Shown here: positions 20,888 through 30,900 of the stretch, piece by piece | Layout of the letters: every line of letters begins with the position of its first letter | Position numbering within the stretch: the first letter of the stretch is position 1 | Origin: a virus | Direction: 5' to 3' (one strand) | DNA length: 40,848 nt | IMG/VR virus record: IMGVR_UViG_3300045454_000021 | Location: 1-40,848 of that record | Position numbers and translations under genes: made by a program | The notes under the pieces: generated by a model | Database searches by the model: none | What the model was told of the DNA's origin: nothing | What the model saw: only the letters and a program-made list of their open reading frames with translations

Positions 20888-22761
20888 CAGAGGGCCCTCA
20901 CGATCGTCCCAGCGCCAGACTTCTCCCACTTGTGGTTGCCGATGATCGCGCCGTCAACAACCATGGACGGCACCACCATGCGCCCGGCGTCCCAGGAGGC
21001 GCGGGGCACCCCTCCTTCGGTGATCTGGGCGCCCTCTGGCGTAATGACGAAGGAGTAGTTCGAGTTGGAGTTGACGATCTGCACATTGCTCGGCGTAACC
21101 ACGAGAGCCGTCGCCATGGAAGACACCTGATTGGCGGTATCGCCAACGTCGGACGCGATGAGATTCACCTGGCCCGCGAGCGCGGTGATCGAGCCATTAG
21201 CCGACAAATCGAGATTCTCTCCGACGGAGGGGGAGAGGTGACTCACCTGGATCGAGCCTGCCTCGATGTGGTTTGCCTGAATGGCGCCGGCCGCAATGGC
21301 TTCCGCCGACACGGCGCCGGCTGCAATGGCTTCCGCCTCTACGGATCCCGCCGCTAGCTTCGCAGCGCTGATCTGGCCGTCCCCGATCATCGCAGAGACA
21401 ACGACTTCGAGCGCGGTCACCTCGTCGACGAACATCGTTGACCCAGAGAGCGAGTTGACGATAGCGATCTGCATCCAGTGGGCGTCTGAAGGTACGGTCA
21501 CCTGGCCCTCAAAGTCGCTCCATGTTGTCGACAGGGCCTCGTCGGTCGCGATGGCGGTTGCGGGGCTAACCGCCGATGGGGTCGTCTTATCGGCTTGCCA
21601 CCAGTAGGCGATCAAATTGAAGCCGCCACCCAGTGCAGATGCGGCGCCGGCGCGCGCGTTGATGTACCAGCGGCGCAGCGCCGCAGACGATACGGGGATG
21701 AAGAAGTCGGGGTGCTGTCCGATCGACAGGTCCGTGTCGGACGCGCCACGGATGAGCCGCAATGCGTTTGTGCCGGCGGATGCGACGCCGGTGACGACGT
21801 CGGCGGACGCCCCAGCGCCAGCGGCTATGGATGTCCACCCCTCGGTGCCGTCTTCGAAGGAGCCATTGGCGACCGCGTTGTCGCTGATCGTCCCGACCGA
21901 GAGCTTGCTCGTGGTGATCACGCCGGCAGCCAAGGCCTCGGCCTGGACGGCACCGGCCGCGATCGCGTTGGCGGTGATGGCGCCAGCCTTGACGTGGTAG
22001 GCGTCGATCTGATTGGCCGCGATCGCGTCGCCGATGATCGAGCCAGAGACGATGAGAGAGCCGTCGACAACTTGCGCCGTGGGCGCGAGCACGCCGACGC
22101 CGTTGCGGTTCAGGAAGAGCAGCAGGTCTTCGGGGGCGAGTTCGGGGAGGGTGTCGGCGGAGAGCACGGAGGGGGCGTTCGCGTCCCGCTGAACATAGAC
22201 GTCCGCTACTGCCCAAGATGTGTCGTACGCGCCTGAAGACTGATCTATCTGCACGTATGGAACGGCAGTACTCTTGCCGGACGTAACCGTGAAGGTGCGG
22301 CTATAGCGCCCCCAGCCGCCGCCCAGGTCTTCAATCAGCTCAAAGTTGCCAAGTGAGTCCCAGGACTGACCTGACGTTCGGTCGATGTACCAAATTCCAC
22401 CCCGAAGTGCACGAGTGCCCGCGACCAGCTTTGCCGTAAGCCGAACGGTGATCCACTCGCCCGGCGTAACCGCGAATTTCGTAGAAGCACTAGAGTAGTG
22501 GTCTCGCGCGGAGCAAAGCCGAGCGGTTCCGACGGGGGGCACTTCGGCGGTCGTGGTGCCGAGCGGGGAGCCGCCAACCCCCTCAAGGTATCGATCTCCG
22601 TACGCATTGCCTTCTCCGTCGCGAAGCTCCCACCAAGTGAACTTCTTGTCCGTCGATCCCGCCGGGATCTCGTAGCTCACGCCGTCGTATTGGAGGCCGA
22701 ACCCGGTCCAGGAAATTGAGCCTGCACTAGGGCTGTTGCTGCTGATCGTGGGCAGCGCCAT
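20887..22761 (-). CDS. Minor tail protein with fibre repeats, 624 aa
   Basis: Starts in a TAATG overlap with the glycosyltransferase stop. The N-terminus (NSPSAGSISWTGFGLQYDGV, continuing to DKKFTWWEL) is a module shared with the gene at 23465-24625. Two jelly-roll-like carbohydrate-binding segments follow (including NGSFEDGTEGWTS). Stretches of AxAIAAGAVxAxxI repeats (about 255-300 and 455-495) probably form trimeric beta-helical shafts. It is a tail tip or fibre component. Confidence 0.82.
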   Translation of the reverse strand: MALPTISSNSPSAGSISWTGFGLQYDGVSYEIPAGSTDKKFTWWELRDGEGNAYGDRYLEGVGGSPLGTTTAEVPPVGTARLCSARDHYSSASTKFAVTPGEWITVRLTAKLVAGTRALRGGIWYIDRTSGQSWDSLGNFELIEDLGGGWGRYSRTFTVTSGKSTAVPYVQIDQSSGAYDTSWAVADVYVQRDANAPSVLSADTLPELAPEDLLLFLNRNGVGVLAPTAQVVDGSLIVSGSIIGDAIAANQIDAYHVKAGAITANAIAAGAVQAEALAAGVITTSKLSVGTISDNAVANGSFEDGTEGWTSIAAGAGASADVVTGVASAGTNALRLIRGASDTDLSIGQHPDFFIPVSSAALRRWYINARAGAASALGGGFNLIAYWWQADKTTPSAVSPATAIATDEALSTTWSDFEGQVTVPSDAHWMQIAIVNSLSGSTMFVDEVTALEVVVSAMIGDGQISAAKLAAGSVEAEAIAAGAVSAEAIAAGAIQANHIEAGSIQVSHLSPSVGENLDLSANGSITALAGQVNLIASDVGDTANQVSSMATALVVTPSNVQIVNSNSNYSFVITPEGAQITEGGVPRASWDAGRMVVPSMVVDGAIIGNHKWEKSGAGTIVRAL

Positions 22762-23441
22762 TACGCCACCGCCCCATACTCGTAAAGGCCTCGATGGGTG
22801 AGCTTCGGCCCCGCCAGGTCGACCATGACGGAGCCGCCGAGCTTCTGCCAGCGCCGGCAGAAGGCATAGTCCTCACTCAGATAGCGACCGTCGTCGAGCA
22901 TGGTGTCAAACAGGGCCCAGCGGGTCCCGCCGCCCTCCGCCTCATACTCGAGCTCCGGGTAGGCGAGAACAAGGGTCTCGAGCGCAGCGCGGGTGATTCG
23001 CATGAAGCCAGTGCCGGCGTCGAGTGCTTGGGCGAAGCCGTCGTCGCCGACGCGCGCGTTGGGCTCGAAGTTGACCACAGTGTCCACGGAAAGCGTGCGC
23101 GCCTCCTGCGGGGTTCGAGCCAGCGATGCCGCATCCCAGTCGATTCGCTTGAGTGGATATGGCGCAGCGCATACCGCATGGTCACTCCGAAGGAGGCGCC
23201 ACGCGGCCTCCGGTTCGAAGCCGATGTCTCCGTCAACGAACAGAAGGTCGGTGTAGTCGCCCTCGAGAAACATGGCGACGATACTGTTCCGCGCGCGGGT
23301 GATGAGCGACTCACCAGACATCGTGAACACGCTCAGCGAGATTCCCTGCGCCGTGGCCTCGTCCCGAAGAACGAGCACCGAACGCAGGTAGTTGTCCATG
23401 ACGCTGCCGCCATAGCAGGGGGTGGCGAGAAGTACCTTCAC
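22761..23441 (-). CDS. GT-A glycosyltransferase-like protein in the tail operon, 226 aa
   Basis: GTG start 7 nt after GGAAGGAGAG. N-terminal strand MKVLLATPCYGG, then SLITRARNSIVAMFL and the DxD-bearing strand LLFVDGDIGFEPE (about 66-78), fit the GT-A fold. Later features include AGTGFMRITRAALE and EDYAFCRRWQKLGG. It may glycosylate a tail or fibre protein, or host surface sugars. Location between two fibre genes favours a virion target. Substrate unknown. Confidence 0.85.
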   Translation of the reverse strand: MKVLLATPCYGGSVMDNYLRSVLVLRDEATAQGISLSVFTMSGESLITRARNSIVAMFLEGDYTDLLFVDGDIGFEPEAAWRLLRSDHAVCAAPYPLKRIDWDAASLARTPQEARTLSVDTVVNFEPNARVGDDGFAQALDAGTGFMRITRAALETLVLAYPELEYEAEGGGTRWALFDTMLDDGRYLSEDYAFCRRWQKLGGSVMVDLAGPKLTHRGLYEYGAVA

Positions 23442-23464
23442 GGGACTCTCCTTCCCGGGAATAG

Positions 23465-24625
23465 CTAGTAGAGGAGGTGCTGAAGGGTGTTCATCTTGGC
23501 GGCGGACACGGCGCCCGCCGCGATTGTGTTCGCCACGATTGCGTTGTCGGCGATGGCCGGCGTCGTCACCACGTTCGCTCCGAGCTGCCCCGTTCGGCTT
23601 ACCGCTCCGTCCGCGAGCTTGGAGGCGTTCACGGCGTTTGCACCGAGCTGCGCGGTCCCGACGGCGTTGTTTGCGATCTCCGTAGCGGTGACCACATTCG
23701 CAGCCATCTGCGCGGATCGCGTGACGGCGCCATTGGCGAGCTTGCTCGAGTCCACCGCGTTCGCAGCGAGGGCCGCGGTGGCCACGACGCCATTGCCCAG
23801 CTGCCCGGCTCGCGCCACGGCGCCATCTGCGACAGCTGCCGAGGTGACAACGTTCGGTGCGAAGTTGCCGGAACGGGCAATCGCGCCGTCAGCTACCTTG
23901 CTGGCAGTGACAACGTTGGCGCCAAGCTGACTGTCTCGCGTGACCGCCCCGTCCGCGAGCTTGGAGGCGTTCACGGCGTTTGCACCGAGCTGATTGGTCC
24001 CGACGATTCCGTTCGCGATCTGGGCGGAGGCGGAGACTGCACCATTGGCGATCTTGCCGGCAACGACCGCATTGGCGCCAAGCTGGGCAGCACCCACGGC
24101 CCCATCGGCAAGCTGGGTGGTGCCGACGGCGTTCGCCAGGATGGCCGACGAGTCGACGGCGCCGTCGGCGATGGCTGACGGCAGGGAGGCGTTCGTCCCA
24201 GAGATCATCTCCTTGGGAGTGCCGCCGTTGTTCATGAAAACCAGGACTTCACCGTTGGCAAGGGAGGGCTTGGTGTTCGACGTCTGCAGGGCCGTCGGCG
24301 TCGTGATTGGTGACCACCATGCGTACTTCTGCGCCGTGTTGCCGTTCGTGATTGCATAGTCGGTGCCGGCGTACACGATATGCACGTCGGTCCATGCGAT
24401 TGATCCGGCAGCAGGGCTGTTGGCTGTGACCACGTATCCAGTGATGATGTGAGCAGTGCCGAGGTTCAGATCTTCAGCGAAGATCTGACCCTTGGCATCA
24501 CCGAGCACACGTCCAGTGACCTCGTAGGCCTGCTTGATGCGCCACGAGATGTCCTCGAGGAAGTGGCCAAGCTTGTCCGTGAGGATGCGCTCAATCCGGG
24601 CATCCAATTCGTTGTCCGTCTCCAC
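23465..24625 (-). CDS. Repeat-rich tail fibre/shaft protein, 386 aa
   Basis: GTG at 24625 preceded by AGGAGGG; a longer ORF upstream lacks support. Residues 1-40 form a coiled coil. Residues 67-110 are the shared module (ANSPAAGSIAWTDVHIVYAG, continuing to AQKYAWWS). Residues 155-375 are about twelve 18-19-residue repeats of the type LGANAVNASKLADGAVTR, expected to form a long trimeric beta-helix. The C-terminus MNTLQHLLY resembles that of the neighbouring gene (FNTSAHILY). Exact 44-nt internal repeats at 23607 and 23949 show recent unit duplication. Confidence 0.83.
   Translation of the reverse strand: METDNELDARIERILTDKLGHFLEDISWRIKQAYEVTGRVLGDAKGQIFAEDLNLGTAHIITGYVVTANSPAAGSIAWTDVHIVYAGTDYAITNGNTAQKYAWWSPITTPTALQTSNTKPSLANGEVLVFMNNGGTPKEMISGTNASLPSAIADGAVDSSAILANAVGTTQLADGAVGAAQLGANAVVAGKIANGAVSASAQIANGIVGTNQLGANAVNASKLADGAVTRDSQLGANVVTASKVADGAIARSGNFAPNVVTSAAVADGAVARAGQLGNGVVATAALAANAVDSSKLANGAVTRSAQMAANVVTATEIANNAVGTAQLGANAVNASKLADGAVSRTGQLGANVVTTPAIADNAIVANTIAAGAVSAAKMNTLQHLLY
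23607..23650 (-). repeat. 44-nt internal repeat, copy 1
   Basis: Identical to 23949-23992, 342 nt (114 codons) apart, in frame. It encodes the NAVNASKLADGAV unit. It provides a substrate for shaft-length change. Confidence 0.8.
23949..23992 (-). repeat. 44-nt internal repeat, copy 2
   Basis: Second exact copy of the fibre repeat at 23607-23650. Confidence 0.8.
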
Positions 24626-24671
24626 GGACCCTCCTAGGTGTTGACGGCGAAGTCGAGGTGCTGCGCCGCGG

Positions 24672-24677
24672 AGTCTA
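24672..24677 (-). promoter_or_regulatory. TAGACT promoter (shaft fibre)
   Basis: TAGACTCCGCGG on the minus strand, 46 nt upstream of the GTG at 24625, in the 79-nt gap between tail genes. This one has a normal leader with AGGAGGG. Confidence 0.5.
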
Positions 24678-24704
24678 GGGCTGGGCCTTTCGCATTCTGG
24701 AAGC

Positions 24705-25487
24705 TCAGTAGAGAATGTGTGCCGATGTGTTGAACTTGCGCGCCGTAATGGCGAAGTCGGCGATCTCGTTCGGGCCCACGGCCTGAGCTGCAAGGATCTC
24801 GCGAGTCACGGCGCCATGGACGAGTTGTGTCGTCCCCACCGCGTTCGCAGCGATGTTGTCGGCGATCACGGCGCCTTCGGTGATCTGGCCGGCAACGACC
24901 CCTTCGACCACGATCTCTGCGCGCTCGGAGGGGCCCGAGTCTCCGGCGAGGTTGAAGGCAACGAGTCTTACAGTGGCGACTGAACCCACCGGGAGATCAG
25001 TGATCGCGATGCCGCCGCGACCACTAATCGGCTGACCGACTGGAGTCCACGTCTCATCGACGAGCCCACCCGATCCTTCGATCTCGGTACTGCCGGTCAG
25101 CAGCTCCGCTCGGACGCCACGAAACCCCCTCGCTGGCGCCTCAAGGGTTGGCGGCTCCCCAATTTCCTCGAAGCGAAGAAGGTTTCCATCCCAGGCGGCA
25201 ACGACTGATCCGAGTGACGTGGTGAGAGTTGGCGCGGTGGGGATAAGTGGCGGTTCGACCGGCGCCACTTCTTCCTCGTGCCCATCAACCCTGGCGCGCA
25301 ACTGGGACATTTCCGCATCGCGTTGAGCGAGCGCGTTGACGACGCCAGCCTGCCCCGAGCCGTACGCGCGCACCTCTCGACGCGCCTTCGATGCTCCGCC
25401 GAGCGCCTCACGGATGAGCTTCTCAACAGCGCGACGCCACTCGTCGGAAGCCGGGTCAAGGTTGGCGCGGGGGAATGACGTCACCAT
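24705..25487 (-). CDS. Minor tail protein, 260 aa
   Basis: The start overlaps the upstream gene by 7 nt. The N-terminus is charged with a helical segment. The middle contains a fibronectin-like beta domain (PTLTTSLGSVVAAWDGNLL). Residues 195-260 are beta-helix repeats (GQITEGAVIADNIAANAVGT) ending FNTSAHILY, a C-terminus shared with the next fibre gene. It is a probable baseplate-to-fibre connector. Confidence 0.8.
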   Translation of the reverse strand: MVTSFPRANLDPASDEWRRAVEKLIREALGGASKARREVRAYGSGQAGVVNALAQRDAEMSQLRARVDGHEEEVAPVEPPLIPTAPTLTTSLGSVVAAWDGNLLRFEEIGEPPTLEAPARGFRGVRAELLTGSTEIEGSGGLVDETWTPVGQPISGRGGIAITDLPVGSVATVRLVAFNLAGDSGPSERAEIVVEGVVAGQITEGAVIADNIAANAVGTTQLVHGAVTREILAAQAVGPNEIADFAITARKFNTSAHILY

Positions 25488-27103
25488 AGCGGCAGCCCAG
25501 CCAGATCGGCCTCGGCGACCGTAGTGTCACCGTTCAGAGCGTCCGCTTCGTCGACGGTGAGGTGGCCGTATGCGTCCTCAAGGTCGTTGACGTTGAGGTC
25601 CTCCTCGGCTTCTATCGAGATCGCTTCGGGCAGCACGCTTGAGGTTCGCACGCGATAGAAGCGTCGACTGCCCTCGTCCCAGATGCGAGCGCCGGCTACA
25701 TTGCCGATCGTCTGGTTCACCTGTCGATCGCGAGCAAGGTTGAGCCAATGCTCGTCGAGCTCGTTGACGGTCGCACCCAGGTAGGGCGCAGCAGCCTCGG
25801 CTTCGTCAATTGTCAGGTCGCCATACTCTTCCTCGACCTCATCCACGCTCAAAGCGCGCGCGACGCCGTTATCGCCGCGCTCGTTGACGGTGGTGACGGA
25901 GCCACTGAGCGTGAGCATTGTGCCCGAGTAGCGAGCGGCCAGTGTCGCGCCAATTCGATAGACCTCGTTGAGGTCGTTCAGGAGCGGGGTGTCGACCGAG
26001 GCTCCCATGTCCTGCTGCGTCTGAGCTGCTGGCGCATCGGTGGGGAACTCGTAGGTTGTCGACGAGTAGCGCACGCCCGTACCTATGATGCGCAGCGTGG
26101 AGTAGCTGGGGCTGGCATCACTGGACATCCCAAGGCTGTAGGTGGAGATCTCGCCGCCTGTCGACTTGGGAAGCCCCTTCGGTGCAGTGATATTCAGCGT
26201 GAGACCGAGAGTGTCCTGGTCAATGTCGACCCAAAGGGTGCCGCCCTTCGCGCTCCACTGTTCCGGCGATATCGGCAGCCCGTCATCACCAGAGACAGTG
26301 AAGACGCTTCCGCTTGCGAAGTCAGGGGCGACACTCTCCTGGATGACCGGCTGCTGAATCGAGGTGACGGATGCCTCGATGTCGAGCGGAAACGATGTAG
26401 TCTCGCCCGCCTTGACGGTGAGAACTGGGACGTCCGAGTTCCATCCGCCGGGCGGGTAGATGAGTTGATCGACGATCGGCTCGGTGGCGTAGTGATTCAC
26501 CTCCACCCGTCGAGCGCTCGGCGAGCTGGAGCCCGCGATGGATCGCGAGATATCGCGCCCCTGGACAGCTGTGATCTGGCGCACCGGGCGAACGATGATC
26601 TTGCCGTCGATCAGGGTGATCTCCGCGCCATGGATCGACATCACGGCCTTTAGGTTCAGCCAGAGCTCTCCGAACCATCCGGGAGCAGCCACGGGGACCT
26701 CATCGAAAGACTCATCGATCACGAAGTTGTCGGTGACTCCGGCCAGGCCGAAGTAGTACTCGAGCAGGCCCGTGAGCGATCCAACGAAGGGGTCGGCCTG
26801 GACATCGTAGAGATTCAGTGCCGCCATGCGTGATGGTGCGGTCGTTGTGAGCAAGCCCGTGTCTTCTGTGACGTCGAAGCCCAGCAGGGTCCCAACAGTA
26901 TTGCCGCGGTGCGAGTCGTAGAGGCGAAGCTCCTGGCCGCGCCGGGTATGCCACCGATGCGGCTCGACACCCGCCGGAAGAGTGATCGCGATATCGCCCA
27001 CGCTGCCAGTGGTGTCGTCGGGGGTGGTTGGCGTGCTCGCTTCGTTCACCGAGTATTGCTGAAGGGGGAGGGGTACGCCGCCGACCGTGGCTAGTACTCC
27101 CAT
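25481..27103 (-). CDS. Minor tail/baseplate hub-like protein, 540 aa
   Basis: The ATG lies 13 nt inside the upstream gene. It is beta-rich at the N-terminus (GSVGDIAITLPAGVEPHRW), with a mid-region resembling hub proteins (RMAALNLYDVQADPFVGSLT) and a helical, acidic C-terminus with internal repeats (VDEVEEEYGDLTIDEAEA; NDLEDAYGHLTVDEADAL). Gene order after the distal tail protein suggests a tail-tip hub (gp27/Tal-like). No peptidase or muramidase motif is visible. Confidence 0.8.
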   Translation of the reverse strand: MGVLATVGGVPLPLQQYSVNEASTPTTPDDTTGSVGDIAITLPAGVEPHRWHTRRGQELRLYDSHRGNTVGTLLGFDVTEDTGLLTTTAPSRMAALNLYDVQADPFVGSLTGLLEYYFGLAGVTDNFVIDESFDEVPVAAPGWFGELWLNLKAVMSIHGAEITLIDGKIIVRPVRQITAVQGRDISRSIAGSSSPSARRVEVNHYATEPIVDQLIYPPGGWNSDVPVLTVKAGETTSFPLDIEASVTSIQQPVIQESVAPDFASGSVFTVSGDDGLPISPEQWSAKGGTLWVDIDQDTLGLTLNITAPKGLPKSTGGEISTYSLGMSSDASPSYSTLRIIGTGVRYSSTTYEFPTDAPAAQTQQDMGASVDTPLLNDLNEVYRIGATLAARYSGTMLTLSGSVTTVNERGDNGVARALSVDEVEEEYGDLTIDEAEAAAPYLGATVNELDEHWLNLARDRQVNQTIGNVAGARIWDEGSRRFYRVRTSSVLPEAISIEAEEDLNVNDLEDAYGHLTVDEADALNGDTTVAEADLAGLPLW

Positions 27104-27990
27104 GGCCCGACCTCCTTGAATGTCGCGGCGTAGCCTACCTGCCCACCTCCAGCCCCGCTGTACTTGATCAGGGTTGGGGGGGCGACAAAGCGGCTGCCGG
27201 CATGGCCCTCACCGGGCAGCCAGGGCCCATACGCCAAGGCTCCAAGGCTCGGTTTCGATGACGAAACGAGCCGCGCGATCATGCCGGAGAGCGTCACGGA
27301 GCCCTCTCCGTCGTCAGACTTGCCCATCCAGAGTCGGACGCCCAGTGCGCCCGCAATGGCCTGGTCCGGGAGGATCGAAGTGGCGTCGTTGGCCAGCTCG
27401 GTCAGGGGTACCGGCGTGCCGACCAAGTCGGGGCCTGTCGCGGGGGCGACGAAGATGCCGCCGTCGCCAGTGGTCGAGTGGAAGGCGCCGAGGTGAAGGT
27501 TCATGCCAGGCGGTACGGGAATGAACAAGCTGTCGAGGTGGCCGGGGTAGCCCGGATCCATGCTCGAGACGTCGTAGGTGATGCTGCGAAGCGGGAGCCG
27601 GTTCGCGCGGAAGTTGTCGGTCGACCTACTCGTGACCGGAAGGAGGGTGCTGCGGACAAGCCTCGGCGCGTTGTGGTTGATCGCAAGCGTCGGGTTGGCC
27701 CAGTGCGAGGGAAGAATGTTGGTGCGGTACGACGTGGGGTCCACGAAGTAGATCAGCCCCTCGCCCCATGCTCCTTCGTAGTATCCCTGCATCAGGAGCG
27801 CCGCCTCGGGCGAGGAGGCGTTGCTCCAGGCGAAGACGTGGTTCTTGTGCGAGCCGAATGTGGGCGTGACGTACCCGCCGCCGCTGAGCAGTGTGCCGTT
27901 GGCGCCCCAGCCGATGCGACTAAGATCTGCTCCGCTCAGGGGAGTAGGAACCCACTGCATGAATTCTTCGGTTCCGAACCACATCATCAT
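27091..27990 (-). CDS. Distal tail/minor tail protein, 299 aa
   Basis: First of three consecutive ATGs; the Shine-Dalgarno GGAGG lies 3-9 nt upstream, so any may be used. A beta-rich protein follows directly after the tape measure, the position of the distal tail (Dit-like) protein in siphophages. Hydrophobic strand pairs (GLIYFVDPTSYRTNILP) and a C-terminal jelly-roll-like region support a tail-tip structural role. Confidence 0.8.
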   Translation of the reverse strand: MMMWFGTEEFMQWVPTPLSGADLSRIGWGANGTLLSGGGYVTPTFGSHKNHVFAWSNASSPEAALLMQGYYEGAWGEGLIYFVDPTSYRTNILPSHWANPTLAINHNAPRLVRSTLLPVTSRSTDNFRANRLPLRSITYDVSSMDPGYPGHLDSLFIPVPPGMNLHLGAFHSTTGDGGIFVAPATGPDLVGTPVPLTELANDATSILPDQAIAGALGVRLWMGKSDDGEGSVTLSGMIARLVSSSKPSLGALAYGPWLPGEGHAGSRFVAPPTLIKYSGAGGGQVGYAATFKEVGPWEY

Positions 27991-30900
27991 GAGCCTCCAA
28001 GGATGCCGTTGCGCACATTCACCTTGCTGACGCTTCGCGCGATGGGCTTGCCGTCGATGTAGACGTCGTTGCGAATGCCGGTGATGATCGCTTGAATCGT
28101 GGCCGGGCCAAGCTCAACGAAGGGGGGCATGCCTGAGCTGGCGGGCGCAGTCGGCATTCGGCCGGCAAGGCCAGCCTGGTGCCAGGTGTTCAGGAAGTCC
28201 TTGCCGAAGAATGCCGTCGCCTTCTTCGAAAAGACGAACTCGCCGCCGTGGACCATGCCCTTGGGTGTGTACTTGCCGCCGTCGCCGACGTAGCCGCCAG
28301 TCCAGAAGTTGCCGAAGATGCCGCGGTCCCAGTTGCGACGGAGGATCTCGAGCTGGGCGGCCGACTGGTACATGGCGACGCCGTGTTGGCGACGCATGTC
28401 CTGGAGCCACTGCACGAATAGGGCGTCAGCTGCACCGTCGCTTACTCCACCACTGATGGGGATGTTGATCCCGCCGTAGTTGCCGCCGGCAACCTTGCGT
28501 GCGGTGGCCTCGAGCTCATTGAGCGCCTGGATGGCGGGGTTGACGTTTGCCGCCACGGTGATGTTGCGCGGGACGCGCTCGATTGCCAGCGTCATGTCGT
28601 CGAACGAGGCGGCGTACTTCTCGACCTCAACTCGACTGAATCCCATCTGAGTGGCCTGGGCGATGAACTCCTGCTTGAGCTGCGCGCTCTTTGCCTGAAG
28701 CTCTTGCTGGCTTGCGCCGCTAGCGGCAAGGGCCCGGAGATACCCCTGGTAGTCGGTAACCAGGCCGAGGATCTCGGCACGGTTGGCGATCGCCGCCTCG
28801 CTGTTGCCCACGAGGGACATCGAAGCCTTGTCCTGCTCCTTCGCGAGATCCTTCTGCGTTTTCGCGATATCACTGTTGACGCCGGCGAGATCTGCGCGCA
28901 GCTCGGCGGCACGAAGCTCGTCCTTGTAGAGCTCCGCGACCGTAAGCCAGTACTCCTTGATGGAACGGTCTGCGGTGAGCTCCGCGAGCTTCTGCTCGTA
29001 GTCGGTGATCGCCTGCCGAGCGTCCTCGGATGCTTGGGCGATCTTCTGCCAGCCGGAAGTGATCGTGTCGAGGGCCTGATCGCCGCTGAAGCGGATCTCG
29101 AAGGCGCGGCTCCAGACCTTCTCGAGGTCGCTCGCGTAATCGAGAAGCGTTCGAACCTGCGCAGTGGTTCCGCCGCCACCGCCGCCGCCCCCAAGCTTGT
29201 CGTTCAAGTTCGAGAAGGAGTCGGCTCCCGCGTCGCCGGCGTGCACAAGGGCCTCGCCCGCCTTGCTAGACGTGGACCCTAGCAGCAGCGCCTGAGCCTG
29301 CAGGCCGCCGAACGCATCCACGAGGGCATTGACGCTCTTGGCCGTACCGCTGGCGAGAAACCCCGTGTCGGCGTAGTTGATGACTCGGCCACTGGCTGTC
29401 TTGCCGGCGGTGATGGCGCGCTGAATGTTGACTCCAGCGGCGATCGCTCGCTCCTCGGCTGCCGCGATGTAGTCGTAGACGGCTTGTGTTCCCTGGGCCG
29501 CCGCGATTCGCATGACGTCGTCGATCGAGACGCCCTCGCGCGCGAGAGCCGACCAGTAGTCCGTGACTTCCTTGCCGGCGCCAACGATGTTCTGGAACGC
29601 CTCGGACTGCATGAGCTGGTTGCGCATCCAGGCAAAGGTGTTCTCGCCGAGATACTGGGTGTTCGCGGAAATCGCCCCGTTGGCAGAGTCGTAGGCTCCC
29701 GGCGTAAGGCCAAGCACCTGAGCGGTGTTGGCAACCATCTGTGCGTTCTCGCTCAGGGCAGCGGAGTTCTCAGCGGCGACGGGGGTGAGCTTCACGAAGG
29801 AGTGGATCAGCTCATCATTGCCGGTGATTGCCGCCTGGAAGTAGGCGTCCCGGTCGGCAGCTAGGGCATCCGCGAGGCCAGAGGTTGACCCGAGGTAGGT
29901 GGTGAAGGCGGTCTGGGCAGACTGGCCTGACTGCTCAAATGCTGCAGCCAGAGAGCCGAGCAGCACAATGACGGCGCCGATACCGGTGGAGATGAGCGCC
30001 GTCTTGAAAACGTTGACGGCGACCGCGGTCCCACGAGCGGCAGTTCCGACCCCAAACAAGGCCGCCATGAATCCGCGCGCGCCGGTCGCCGCCGCACTCC
30101 AGCCGAGAGAGGAAATCGCCGTGCGCAGAGCAGCCATGGTGCCGATCGTCAGGGCGCCACCTGTGACCAGTAGCCCAAGTACCGCCACCACGGCAGCGCC
30201 TCCGAGCGCGAACTGCGCGAGCCACTGGCCTGCGGGCGTCTGCAGCATGAGCGACAGGGTCACGAGAATGTCGGACAAGGTGTCCAGCACATCCTTTGCG
30301 AGAGGCGCGACGGCGTCGCCGGCAGCAGCACCGAACTCGGCGAGCGAGTTGAGGAAGATCTGCCAGCGCGAGGCCAGGTCGTCGACCACCTTCGAGTACG
30401 ACGATGCGAGATAGGTCCCGTCAGCGAAGGCCTGATTGGTCTCGGCGAGTAGGCGGTTGTAGAGGTCGGTGTTGTTGGCCAGCGCGGTCATTGCACGGAC
30501 CTCGCGGGTCTCCACAATGCCGATGGAGTCGAGTGCTGCCGTGAGGTCCTGCGTCCTACTCAGCCCGTTGATGAGCGCCGAGAGGGCTCGCTGCGGCTCA
30601 GCATTCCACGATGCGGCGAACTGCTCGGCTGTCATGCCGGAGATCGCGGCGTAGTTGACGAGCGCGTCACCACCTTCGGAGACGTCTCGGCGGATCTGCT
30701 GGAATATGCGCTGCGTCGCGCCCTGGGCGGCCTCGAGACCGATGCCGAGCGATGCGTAGGTCGCCGAGAGCGCAACAACCTGATCGGCGAGCAAGCCCGT
30801 CTCGTTGCCGGCGATCGCGATCCGCTGCGAGTAGTTCAGGACGTCCTGCTCTGTCGCAACTGACGAGTTGCCCGCGTACAGGATTGCCGACCCAAGGTTG

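Noticed and set aside
23465-24625. CRISPR-like array suggested by regular repeats
   Set aside because: The repeats are in-frame protein-coding units of a fibre shaft, degenerate in DNA, without spacer structure or cas genes. The Cas4-like gene at 6727 is a phage recombination nuclease, not part of a CRISPR locus.
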